A program made the position numbers and the translations under genes. From Streptomyces sp. NRRL F-525 (GTDB taxonomy: Bacteria > Actinomycetota > Actinomycetes > Streptomycetales > Streptomycetaceae): DNA of 64,000 bases. This document shows, piece after piece, positions 51,816 through 59,466 of this stretch. How positions within the stretch are numbered: position 1 is the first letter of the stretch; every line of letters starts with the position of its first letter. The notes below the pieces were generated by a model, which saw nothing but the letters and a program-made list of their open reading frames with translations, did no database searches and was not told where the DNA came from. The stretch lies in assembly GCF_000716605.1 (NCBI RefSeq), contig NZ_JNXE01000030.1, forward strand, positions 65,261 to 129,260, given 5' to 3'.

Positions 51816-51856
51816 GGTGACTCCGTAAGTCGTCGGGGTGTGGCGTCGGTCCGCGG

Positions 51857-52729
51857 TCAGGTCCGCTCGGGCACGATCACGACCGGGCAGGTGGAGTGGT
51901 GCAGGACCCCGTGGGCCACCCGGCCCAGCTGGAGCCCGTAGTGCCCGGGGCGCCGCTTGGCTCCGACGACCAGGAGGCCGGCGTCCCGCGAGGCGTCCAC
52001 GAGCACGGTCCGGGTGTGGCCTTCGGTCGTACGGCCGTGCGACTCGACGGTGGCGGGAGCGTCCTGGAGAGCGGCTGCCAGGGCTACGGCCGCCCGCTGT
52101 TCGTGCAGCCGGGCGGGTTCGCCGGCCATCAGCGGATGGTCGGTGCTCTCGTGCGCCGGCCACCGCCACGCCCGTACGGCTTCGAGGGGGACCCCGCGCC
52201 GCTGTGCCTCCTCGAAGGCGAAACGCACTGCCGCCGAGCCCGCCGGTTTCTCTCCGACGCCCACGACGACACGGCCGTGCGTGCCGGCCGGGGCCTGGTT
52301 GTCGTGGTTGCCGCGTACGACGACCATCGGGCACTGCGCGTGCCCGGCGACGATCAGGCTCACGGAACCCAGCAGCACCTCGGCGAGTCCGCTGCGGCCA
52401 CGTGTGCCCGTCACCAGGAGCGAGGCGGTCCGGCTCTCCCGCACCAGCGCGTACTCGGGTTCCTCCGCCAACACCTCGACGCTCACGTCGAGTTCGGGTT
52501 GGCGGCGGCGTGCCCGCCGTGCGGCGTTGTCGACGACGTCCTCGGCCCGCACCTGCTCGTCGGGCTTGGCGAGGTTCTCGGCGAGCGAGGTGCCCTCGTA
52601 CCGCTCCCACAGCGACGCGTACACCAGCCGTAGCGGTGCCCCGCGCAGTACGGCCTCGTCGGCCGCCCAGTCGACGGCCCGCAGGCTGGGTTCGGAGCCG
52701 TCGACGCCGACGACGACCGGGAGGTCCAT
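51857..52729 (-). CDS. Universal stress protein, tandem UspA domains
   Basis: A 290-residue protein with two Usp domains: [20 protein letters not shown] at the N-terminus with the ATP-binding loop [20 protein letters not shown] near 125, and [20 protein letters not shown] near 157 with [20 protein letters not shown] near 255. The gene starts 5 bp after the alcohol dehydrogenase stop and precedes the phosphoketolase by 41 bp, so all belong to one operon. Usp proteins of this sort bind ATP and help survival in non-growing cells. Confidence 0.92.
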   Translation of the reverse strand: MDLPVVVGVDGSEPSLRAVDWAADEAVLRGAPLRLVYASLWERYEGTSLAENLAKPDEQVRAEDVVDNAARRARRRQPELDVSVEVLAEEPEYALVRESRTASLLVTGTRGRSGLAEVLLGSVSLIVAGHAQCPMVVVRGNHDNQAPAGTHGRVVVGVGEKPAGSAAVRFAFEEAQRRGVPLEAVRAWRWPAHESTDHPLMAGEPARLHEQRAAVALAAALQDAPATVESHGRTTEGHTRTVLVDASRDAGLLVVGAKRRPGHYGLQLGRVAHGVLHHSTCPVVIVPERT

Positions 52730-52734
52730 CGCCC

Positions 52735-53757
52735 TCACCGCCCCGCACCGAGGTCGAAGACGATCCGGGCCCTGACGCCCCCGCGCAGCACGTCGGCGAT
52801 GGACTCGTTGACGGAGTCCAGCGGGCGGGTCTCGCTGATCACCTCGGTCCGGCCGGCCGCGTGCAGCTGGAAGACCTCGGAGAGGTCCTGCCGGGTGCCG
52901 ACGATCGAGCCGATCACCGAGGTGCCGTTCAGCACGGTGTCGAAGATCGGGACCTGGATCGTGCCGTGCGCGGGCAGGGCGACCATGACGAGCTTCCCGC
53001 CGCGCCGCAGACCGGAGTTGACGGCGGCGAACGCGGCCTCGTTCACGGACAGGGCGATCGCCGCGTGCGCGCCGCCGTGCCCCTTGAGGACCTGGCCGAC
53101 GTCGTCCTTGCGGGCGTCGATGACGAGGTCGGCGCCGAGCGCGGTGGCGAGTTCGAGCTTCTCGTCGGTGACGTCGATCGCGGCGACGGTGGCCCCGGCG
53201 ATCTTCGCGTACTGCACCGCCAGGTGCCCGAGCCCGCCGACCCCGGAGATCGCGACGAGCTGCGCGGGCCGGACACCGGCGACCTTGAGCGCCTTGTACG
53301 TGGTCACCCCGGCGCAGGTCAGCGGGGCGGCGTCCACGGCACTCACGCCGTCGGGCACCGGCTGGGCGAAGTCGGCCCAGGCGAGCAACTTCTCGGCGTA
53401 GCCGCCGTCGCAGCCGTACCCGGTGTTGATCTGCTGCTCGCACAGCGTCTCCCAGCCCGAGAGGCAGTGCTCGCACCGCCCGCAGGCCCAGCCGAGCCAC
53501 GGCACCGCCACCCGTTGGCCGATGCTCAGGTGGGTGACGCCGTCGCCGAGCTTCTCGACGAGGCCGACGCCCTCGTGCCCGGGGACGAAGGGCGGGGTCG
53601 GCCTGACCGGCCAGTCGCCGTGCGCGGCATGGATGTCGGTGTGGCACAGCCCGGACGTCTCGACCCGCACGCGGACCTGGCCGGGGCCGGGCTCGGGATC
53701 GGGGCGGTCCTCGATGACCAGGGGTTCGCCGAAGGCTCGTACGACCGCTGCCTTCAT
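52735..53757 (-). CDS. Zinc-dependent alcohol dehydrogenase
   Basis: A 340-residue MDR-family enzyme. Catalytic zinc ligands lie in [15 protein letters not shown] (Cys near 37), [12 protein letters not shown] (His near 60) and the Cys near 148 ([15 protein letters not shown]). The structural zinc has [15 protein letters not shown] near 92-106. The NAD-binding motif is [20 protein letters not shown] near 170. It interconverts primary alcohols and aldehydes, probably reoxidising NADH when respiration is limited. AAGGAG precedes ATG 53757. It lies between two Usp genes in one operon. Confidence 0.95.
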   Translation of the reverse strand: MKAAVVRAFGEPLVIEDRPDPEPGPGQVRVRVETSGLCHTDIHAAHGDWPVRPTPPFVPGHEGVGLVEKLGDGVTHLSIGQRVAVPWLGWACGRCEHCLSGWETLCEQQINTGYGCDGGYAEKLLAWADFAQPVPDGVSAVDAAPLTCAGVTTYKALKVAGVRPAQLVAISGVGGLGHLAVQYAKIAGATVAAIDVTDEKLELATALGADLVIDARKDDVGQVLKGHGGAHAAIALSVNEAAFAAVNSGLRRGGKLVMVALPAHGTIQVPIFDTVLNGTSVIGSIVGTRQDLSEVFQLHAAGRTEVISETRPLDSVNESIADVLRGGVRARIVFDLGAGR

Positions 53758-53780
53758 GGTTGCTGCTCCTTGGGTGGGGG

Positions 53781-54686
53781 TCAGTCGTGCGGGACGACGG
53801 CGACGGGGGCGGTGGAGTGGTGCAGGACGGCGTGGGTGACGGAGCCGATGCGGGCGCCCAGCGGGACCCGGCGGACGCGGCGGCCGACGACGAGCAGCGA
53901 GGCCTCGCGGGAGGCGTCGACGAGGTGGTTGCCGGGGGTGCCGTAGGGGCACTCCTCGGTGACCTCGGCCTCCGGGAACTTCTCGCGCCACGGGCGCAGG
54001 GCCTCGGTGAGGGCGGTGGACTCGCTCTGCGCCAGGGCCTCCTGCACTTCGAGGTCCACGGGCAGGCCGTAGTCGTAGTAGGCGGCCGGGTTCCAGCCGT
54101 GGACGACGCGCAGGGAGGTGCCACGGCGGGCGGCCGCCGCGAACGCGAACCCGATCAGTTCGTCGTCGGGGCTCTCGATGTCGAGGCCGAGCACGACGGG
54201 CCGGAACGGAGCCGCGGCGGACGGGATGCCGAGCGGGTCCGTCGCGTGCTCGTCGGCGGCCTGCTCCCCGGCACGGACGAACACGACCGGCCGGGCGGCG
54301 TGCGCCAGGACGGACAGCCCGACCGAACCGGCCATGAACCCGCCGATCTCGCCCCGTCCACGGGAGCCGAGAACGAGCAGCTCCGCGTCCTTCGCGGCGC
54401 TCGCCAATACGTCGGCGGGCGGGCCGGATAGCTGTTCAGTGGTCACGTCGAGGCCCGGATGGCGCAGCCGGATGCCTTCGCCGGTCTCGCGGGGAATCCG
54501 CTCGGTCCGGTACTGCTGCGTCCCGGCGCCGGGCAGCGGTGCCTGCGCAATGGGAGCCGGTACGGGCTCCCGGACCTGGACCAGTTTCAGCGGCAGGCCG
54601 AGCAGTCGTGCCTCGCGGGCGGCCCACTCGGCCGCCGCGCGGCTCTCGGCGGAACCGTCGAGGCCGACCGTGACGGTGCGGGTCAT
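53781..54686 (-). CDS. Universal stress protein, tandem UspA domains
   Basis: A 301-residue protein with two Usp domains: VTVGLDGSAESRAAAEWAAR with GSRGRGEIGGFMAGSVGLSV near 113 (G-2x-G-9x-G ATP motif), and RPVVLGLDIESPDDELIGFA near 165 with GRRVRRVPLGARIGSVTHAV near 272. AAGGTGG precedes ATG 54686. It is the first gene of the Usp-Adh-Usp-phosphoketolase operon; a DevR-like palindrome lies about 65 bp upstream of the start, a good place for an activator. Confidence 0.92.
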   Translation of the reverse strand: MTRTVTVGLDGSAESRAAAEWAAREARLLGLPLKLVQVREPVPAPIAQAPLPGAGTQQYRTERIPRETGEGIRLRHPGLDVTTEQLSGPPADVLASAAKDAELLVLGSRGRGEIGGFMAGSVGLSVLAHAARPVVFVRAGEQAADEHATDPLGIPSAAAPFRPVVLGLDIESPDDELIGFAFAAAARRGTSLRVVHGWNPAAYYDYGLPVDLEVQEALAQSESTALTEALRPWREKFPEAEVTEECPYGTPGNHLVDASREASLLVVGRRVRRVPLGARIGSVTHAVLHHSTAPVAVVPHD

Positions 54687-54750
54687 GGTGTCCACCTTCT
54701 GGATCGGGGGTCCTGATACGAGCCTGGTTCTCGTGCGAGACGCCCGGCAG

Positions 54751-54764
54751 GGGCCGCGGGTCCC
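54751..54764. promoter_or_regulatory. DevR/OsdR-box-like palindrome of the Usp-Adh-phosphoketolase operon
   Basis: GGGCCGCGGGTCCC matches GGGNC-N4-GNCCC. It lies 65-78 bp before the first start codon of the operon, where a DevR-type activator would contact RNA polymerase. Confidence 0.55.
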
Positions 54765-54790
54765 CGCGAGGGACCGGCCGGTGTCCGGCA

Positions 54791-54816
54791 CGGCGGGCCC
54801 ACCGACTGGCCCGCCG
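54791..54816. terminator. Hairpin after the DoxX-like gene
   Basis: Perfect 9-bp stem CGGCGGGCC / GGCCCGCCG with an 8-base loop, 13 bp after the end of the DoxX-like gene, followed by a G+C-rich tail without a T-run. Confidence 0.65.
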
Positions 54817-54828
54817 CCCCTCCCGCGA

Positions 54829-55458
54829 TCACTGCAGCCAGGGGCTGCGGCGGACCAGCGGGAGCTTCGCCCAGAGCCTGCCGAGGCCGAGGGTGTCGCC
54901 GGCGGAGACGGCGGCCAGGACGATCAGGGCGACGGCGTAGATGAGGTGGTAGTCCACGAACGGGTTCGACGACATGCTCGGCGAGCCGTCCGCGAGGTGC
55001 TGGGCCGGCGGCCACTCGGCCACCCACATGAACGCCATCATCAGGATGCCCGCGACGGCCGCGAAGCGCAGTGCGACGCCGACGACGAGCGCCACCCCGA
55101 CCCCGAGCAGACCGAGCATGAACAGCCAGTCGACCGCCGTGGCCCCGGCCCAGGAGTGGAACGTGGACTCCATCGGGCCGGCGGCTACGGAACTCAGGAA
55201 GCCCTTGGTCGGCGAGCCGCCGTCGATCCAGCCCTTGCCGGAAGGGGTGGCGTAGCCGAGCCCGAAGGTCTTGTCGAGGAAGGCCCACAGGAAGACGAAC
55301 CCGGTGAGCAGGCGCAGGGAGGCGAAGGCGTAGGCCCGGGCGGCGTGGGTGCCGCTGTGTGCCGATACGGCGGACTCGGATGCGGGGGTCGTGTGGTTGC
55401 TGCGGGAGGACGGCAGGCGGAAACCCGGGGTGCGGTGCGCGGGCTCGTGAACGGCCAT
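54829..55458 (-). CDS. DoxX/DoxD-like membrane protein
   Basis: A 209-residue membrane protein with four helices after a polar N-terminus of about 45 residues: FASLRLLTGFVFLWAFLDKT, DWLFMLGLLGVGVALVVGVA, FAAVAGILMMAFMWVAEW and YHLIYAVALIVLAAVSAG. The DoxX-like segment LLTGFVFLWAFLDKTFGLGY matches quinol-linked DoxD/DoxX proteins. AAGGAA precedes ATG 55458. A DevR-like palindrome (55567-55580) lies in the gap shared with the divergent sensor-fold gene. Its role may be membrane redox balance, which is inference. Confidence 0.85.
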   Translation of the reverse strand: MAVHEPAHRTPGFRLPSSRSNHTTPASESAVSAHSGTHAARAYAFASLRLLTGFVFLWAFLDKTFGLGYATPSGKGWIDGGSPTKGFLSSVAAGPMESTFHSWAGATAVDWLFMLGLLGVGVALVVGVALRFAAVAGILMMAFMWVAEWPPAQHLADGSPSMSSNPFVDYHLIYAVALIVLAAVSAGDTLGLGRLWAKLPLVRRSPWLQ

Positions 55459-55566
55459 GGTGGTGATTCCTTCGGGGAGAGGCGGGAGTGTCCGGTCCGT
55501 GTCTGACGCTCCTCACCCTGGTCCGGTGGGGCGACGACCGCCGGATGCCGAAGGGTCCGTGCCCCA

Positions 55567-55580
55567 GGGCTGAACGGCCC
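55567..55580. promoter_or_regulatory. DevR/OsdR-box-like palindrome in divergent gap
   Basis: GGGCTGAACGGCCC fits the DevR-like core with one mismatch (T at the fifth base). It lies about 110 bp from the DoxX-like start and 140 bp from the divergent gene at 55720 in a 261-bp gap with no other feature. Confidence 0.4.
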
Positions 55581-55719
55581 TTTCCGCAGGGACTGTTGGG
55601 GTGCGCGGCCGGTGTCCCCTCGCCGGCCCGGACGAGGGGCCGGGTGGCCCATGGCCGGCCGCCGGGCGTCGGGCGCACGCTGTTCGTGACAGTTGCCACG
55701 TCTTGTCGGGAGGCACGCC

Positions 55720-56184
55720 ATGATCACCACCCCCACGCCCGGCATGCCTCGCGCGTTGCCGGTCGAGCACCAGCGGCGGCTCATGGGCTTCGCCCACGAG
55801 GTCCCCTTCCCGCAAGGGACCCGCCTGTTCGAGGAGGGCGGCCGGGCCGACCGGTTCTGGATCATCCGCACGGGCACGGTCCAGCTCGACATGCATGTGC
55901 CGGGCCGCCGCGCGGCCGTCATCGAGACCCTCCGGCACAACGAACTCGTCGGCTGGTCCTGGCTGTTCACCCCGCACGTCTGGCACCTGGGCGCCGAAGC
56001 GACGACCCCGGTACGGGCCTACGAGTTCGACGCCACGGCCGTCCGCCTGCTGTGCCGGGAGGACCCGGCCATCGGCAGCACCGTCGCCCAGTGGGTCGGC
56101 GACGTCCTCGCCCACCGCCTCCGCTCCGCCCGGACCAGGCTGCTGGACCTGTACGCCCCGTACGGCGCCGGCAGCCGGGGCTGA
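55720..56184 (+). CDS. Cyclic-nucleotide-binding-fold protein without DNA-binding domain
   Basis: A 154-residue protein matching the Crp/Fnr sensor barrel: VPFPQGTRLFEEGGRADRFW near residue 28, IIRTGTVQLDMHVPGRRAAV near 48 and LRHNELVGWSWLFTPHVWHL near 73. The usual arginine-serine phosphate cassette (R-S/T-A-A) is not evident, so cyclic nucleotide binding is doubtful. No helix-turn-helix follows; the chain ends soon after LAHRLRSARTRLLDLYAPYG. GGGAGG precedes ATG 55720. It lies among dormancy genes and may be a stand-alone sensor or scaffold. Confidence 0.85.
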   Translation: MITTPTPGMPRALPVEHQRRLMGFAHEVPFPQGTRLFEEGGRADRFWIIRTGTVQLDMHVPGRRAAVIETLRHNELVGWSWLFTPHVWHLGAEATTPVRAYEFDATAVRLLCREDPAIGSTVAQWVGDVLAHRLRSARTRLLDLYAPYGAGSRG

Positions 56185-56303
56185 GCGCGTGCCGGCTGCC
56201 CGGGAAAAAAGCGGGCGCGGGTTCGTGCTGCGAGACCAGCGGTACGGCCGTCGATGCCTGAGAGTGCCGCTCCGCGCACAGCCCGGTCCGGGGAGGGCGA
56301 CTG

Positions 56304-56317
56304 GGGCCGGTCGGCCC
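56304..56317. promoter_or_regulatory. DevR/OsdR-box-like palindrome upstream of the regulator gene
   Basis: GGGCCGGTCGGCCC fits GGGNC-N4-GNCCC and lies 83-96 bp upstream of the DevR/OsdR-like gene. It would allow autoregulation, as known for devR. Confidence 0.55.
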
Positions 56318-56399
56318 TAGTGCATCCGGGCCGGGCGAGCAATGATCGTCCTCACGGGCAACCCGCAGGCCGTCCGCCACCGGGGAACGAGGGGTCGTC

Positions 56400-57101
56400 A
56401 TGGCCGAGTCACGCACCTTCACGGAGCAGCACCCGATCCGTGTCTTCCTGTTGGACGACCACGAGGTCGTACGACGCGGCGTCACCGACCTCCTCGACGC
56501 CGAACCGGACATCTCGGTGGTCGGCGACGCGGCCACCGTCGAGCACGCGCTCGTCCGCTGCGTGGCGCTGCGCCCGGACGTTGCCGTGCTCGACGTACGT
56601 CTTCCGGACGGCGACGGCATCACGGTCTGCCGCGAACTGCGCAGCCAGATGCCGGAGTTGGCCTGTCTGATGCTGACGTCGTTCGACGAGGAGGACGCCC
56701 TGCTCGACGCGATCATGGCCGGGGCCTCGGGCTATGTCCTCAAGCAGATCAGAGGCTCCGACCTGGTCCAGGCGGTGCGGACGGTCGCCTCGGGCCAGTC
56801 GATGCTGGACGCCGCGACCACGGCCCGCCTGATGCGCTCACTGCGTGCCGATCCCGCCGAAACTCCCACCGTGTCACCCGAGTTGGCGAGTCTCTCCCCC
56901 CGCGAGCGGGACATCCTCGCCCTGATCGGGGACGGGCTGACCAACCGAGAGATCGGCAAGAGCCTCTACCTCTCCGAGAAGACCGTCAAGAACCACATCT
57001 CCCGGCTGCTGGCCAAGCTCGGTGTCCAGCGCCGGGTCCAGGCCGCGGTCCTCGCCTCCCAGCTGGAGCAGCCGCACACCGGCGACCGCCCCACGAGGTG
57101 A
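56400..57101 (+). CDS. DevR/OsdR-like response regulator (LuxR family)
   Basis: A 233-residue regulator. The receiver domain begins IRVFLLDDHEVVRRGVTDLL with the acidic pair near residues 19-20, the phosphorylation Asp in AVLDVRLPDGDG near 65 and Lys in YVLKQIRG near 115. The LuxR helix-turn-helix is LSPRERDILALIGDGLTNRE then IGKSLYLSEKTVKNHISRLL. This arrangement and sequence are those of the hypoxia/dormancy regulator DevR (DosR) and of Streptomyces OsdR. The likely kinase is the GAF protein at 44953-46680. GAGGGG precedes ATG 56400. It probably activates the surrounding Usp, Adh and phosphoketolase genes. Confidence 0.92.
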   Translation: MAESRTFTEQHPIRVFLLDDHEVVRRGVTDLLDAEPDISVVGDAATVEHALVRCVALRPDVAVLDVRLPDGDGITVCRELRSQMPELACLMLTSFDEEDALLDAIMAGASGYVLKQIRGSDLVQAVRTVASGQSMLDAATTARLMRSLRADPAETPTVSPELASLSPRERDILALIGDGLTNREIGKSLYLSEKTVKNHISRLLAKLGVQRRVQAAVLASQLEQPHTGDRPTR

Positions 57102-57128
57102 ACTCCGGACCACGCCGTGCCACCCCGC

Positions 57129-58157
57129 TCACACCCCGACCAACGTCCAAGGATTGGGCCGGGCCAGCGCCAGCCGAGGCTTCCGCGCGGCCCAGTGCCG
57201 TACCGCCGTCTCCATGACCGCCCCGGGGTCGTGGACCGTCCGCGTGGGCTCGAAGGGCACAGCCATGCTCGTGTAGCTCTGGAACATGGCGAGCAGCTGG
57301 ACCGCCTGGTGCTGGAACGGTGACAGGTACTGGTCCGCGAGCGGCAGGAAGAAGCGGTTCCAGGTGCCGGGCGGGACGAACGGGGGCTGCTCGATACCGG
57401 CGACGCCGTGCAGCGCGCGGAACTCGTTCAGGGTCCGGCACGCGATGCCGATCATCTCGGCGAGGCGCAGACTCCCGCCGCCGCCCGCGATCACCTCGAC
57501 GCGCGGCGCGGGCGGGGGAGCGGCGAGCACCGCCGCGGCGACCGCCTCCGCCACCTCGTCGACGGGGCTGATCTCCGCGTAGCCGTCCGGATCGCCCACG
57601 ACGACCGCGGCGAGGCCGGACACCAGCGCGTGGATGATCGTGTACGGCCCGGAGAAGCGGGCGATCCGCCCGTCGTCGCGCCGGCCCACGATCAGCGGTG
57701 GCCGCACGATCGTCAGCGGTCCCGCGTGCTCCTCCCGCACCAGCGACTCGCAGGCCGCCTTCGACCACTCGTAGCCGTTGCGGTACCCCTCGAACTCCGG
57801 TCCCCGCAGGTCCTCCTGGGCCCGCGCCCCCGCCACGTACGCCGTCGAGACATGGACGACATGGGTGTCCGCGTCGGCCAGCGCGAGCACCGCCCGCAGC
57901 GGGTCCACGTTGGCCGCCACGGCCTCCGCCCTGCTCATCGTCCAGCGGGTGGAGGCCGCGGTGTGGACGATCACGTCCCAGTGGCCCGACAGGGCGGGCG
58001 GTGGCGGCTCGCTCCCGATGTTCCAGGCTGTCACCTCCGCGTCCGGCGCCCGTCTGGCCACCCGGGTCAGGGGGCCGGGGCGGGAGGGATCCGCGCGCAG
58101 CCGGTCGACGACTTCGGTGCCCACCACACCGGTGGCGCCGGTGACAAGGGTTCGCAT
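57129..58157 (-). CDS. Extended SDR / NAD(P)-binding reductase-like protein
   Basis: A 342-residue protein with the nucleotide-binding motif TLVTGATGVVGTEVVDRLRA at the N-terminus and the catalytic pair in GYRNGYEWSKAACESLV (Tyr-x-x-x-Lys near 138). VVHVSTAYVAGARAQEDLRG and PLTIVRPPLIVGRRDDGRIA are typical of the NAD_binding_4 (thioester-reductase-like) branch as well as of epimerases. It could reduce an acyl thioester to aldehyde or act on a beta-keto group. It is last in the minus-strand lipid operon, 49 bp after the ketosynthase, and convergent with the regulator gene. Confidence 0.82.
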   Translation of the reverse strand: MRTLVTGATGVVGTEVVDRLRADPSRPGPLTRVARRAPDAEVTAWNIGSEPPPPALSGHWDVIVHTAASTRWTMSRAEAVAANVDPLRAVLALADADTHVVHVSTAYVAGARAQEDLRGPEFEGYRNGYEWSKAACESLVREEHAGPLTIVRPPLIVGRRDDGRIARFSGPYTIIHALVSGLAAVVVGDPDGYAEISPVDEVAEAVAAAVLAAPPPAPRVEVIAGGGGSLRLAEMIGIACRTLNEFRALHGVAGIEQPPFVPPGTWNRFFLPLADQYLSPFQHQAVQLLAMFQSYTSMAVPFEPTRTVHDPGAVMETAVRHWAARKPRLALARPNPWTLVGV

Positions 58158-58206
58158 GGTGTTGACCGTTCCGTGAGTCGAGTAGGGAGCTTTCAGCGGG
58201 CGTCGG

Positions 58207-59466
58207 TCACGTTGACCGCGAAAGGACGAGGCACGCGTTCTGCCCGCCGAAACCAAAGGAGTTGGAGAGCACGGGCCGCCCGGGCGCGATCGTGCGGCGC
58301 CTGCCGATCACCACGTCCACCAGGTCGGCCTCCGGGCTGCCGAGCGTGTTCGCGATCGCCGGGACGACACCCCGCTCGGCGCAGAGCAGACCCAGCAGCG
58401 CCTCCAACGCGCCTGATCCGCCGATGAGATGACCGCTCACGCCCTTGACGGCGGTCAGCGGCGGCGACTGTCCCGCGAAGCACCGGTGGACCGCGGCCGC
58501 CTCCGACCGGTCGTTGAGCACCGTCGACGTACCGTGCGCGCTGATGTGCCCGATGTCCGCCGGTGAGAGCCCCGCGTCCGCGATGGCCAGCCGCATGCAC
58601 TCGGCCGCCGTGGCCGCCTCCGGGTCCGGCGCGGCGATGTGGAAGGCGTCGCAGTTGGCCGCGTAGCCGGTGATCTCGCCGTAGATCCTGGCTCCCCTGG
58701 CGAGGGCCAGGTCGCGCCGCTCCAGGACGAGTACGGCGGCGCCCTCACCCATGACGAAGCCGTCGCGGTCGGTGTCGAAGGGGCGGCTGGCCCGGTCCGG
58801 TTCGTCGCAACGCCGGGACAGGGCCCGCATCTTGGCGAAGGCGCCCACGATGGTGGTCGTGACGGGCGCGTCGACCCCGCCCGCCACCGCGGCGTCCAAC
58901 TCCCCGTACCGGATACGCCGGGCGGCCTCGCCGACGGCGGTGGTGCCGCTCGCGCAAGCGGTGGCGTAGGTGGCGCAGTTGCCGCGGAAGCCGTAACGCA
59001 TCGCCACCCGGCAGGCCGCCGAGTTCGCCATGGTCCGGGGGACGGTGTGCACCGGCATCGTCATCGGGCTCGCGCCGTAGTCGAACGTGGTCCCTTCCAT
59101 CGTCCCCAGCCCGCCCATCCCCGTACCCACCTGGACACCCACCCGCGAGGACGGCAGGTCGGCGAGGGCCAACTCGCCCGCGTCGGACACCGCGTCCACG
59201 GCGGCACAGAGCAACAGCTCGGCGGCCCGGTCGAGTTGACGCCGCTCCCGCCGCGTGACGTACGGCTCGATGTCAAACTCCGGTACCAGGCACGCCATTT
59301 CGACGTCGACCTGGGGCTCCGCCTCCACCAGATGCTTGGCTACGGCGGCTGTCGACTCGGCGGCGAGCAGCCGCGCGTACGCCGTCTCGACGTCGTTGCC
59401 CGCGGGCGACCTGACCCCAAGTCCGGTGACGACGACCCGGGTTCGCCCGGAGGAGGTGCCGTTCAT
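58207..59466 (-). CDS. Beta-ketoacyl-ACP synthase (FabF/KAS II type)
   Basis: A 419-residue condensing enzyme. The catalytic Cys lies in CATYATACASGTTAVGEAAR near 170, the two His in SAHGTSTVLNDRSE near 309 and KGVSGHLIGGSGALEALLG near 344, and FGFGGQNACLVL closes the fold. All three active-site residues are present, so it should carry out decarboxylative condensation with malonyl-ACP. The ATG overlaps the TGA of the aminotransferase-ACP gene (ATGA), so its translation is coupled to its likely carrier protein. Confidence 0.95.
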   Translation of the reverse strand: MNGTSSGRTRVVVTGLGVRSPAGNDVETAYARLLAAESTAAVAKHLVEAEPQVDVEMACLVPEFDIEPYVTRRERRQLDRAAELLLCAAVDAVSDAGELALADLPSSRVGVQVGTGMGGLGTMEGTTFDYGASPMTMPVHTVPRTMANSAACRVAMRYGFRGNCATYATACASGTTAVGEAARRIRYGELDAAVAGGVDAPVTTTIVGAFAKMRALSRRCDEPDRASRPFDTDRDGFVMGEGAAVLVLERRDLALARGARIYGEITGYAANCDAFHIAAPDPEAATAAECMRLAIADAGLSPADIGHISAHGTSTVLNDRSEAAAVHRCFAGQSPPLTAVKGVSGHLIGGSGALEALLGLLCAERGVVPAIANTLGSPEADLVDVVIGRRRTIAPGRPVLSNSFGFGGQNACLVLSRST

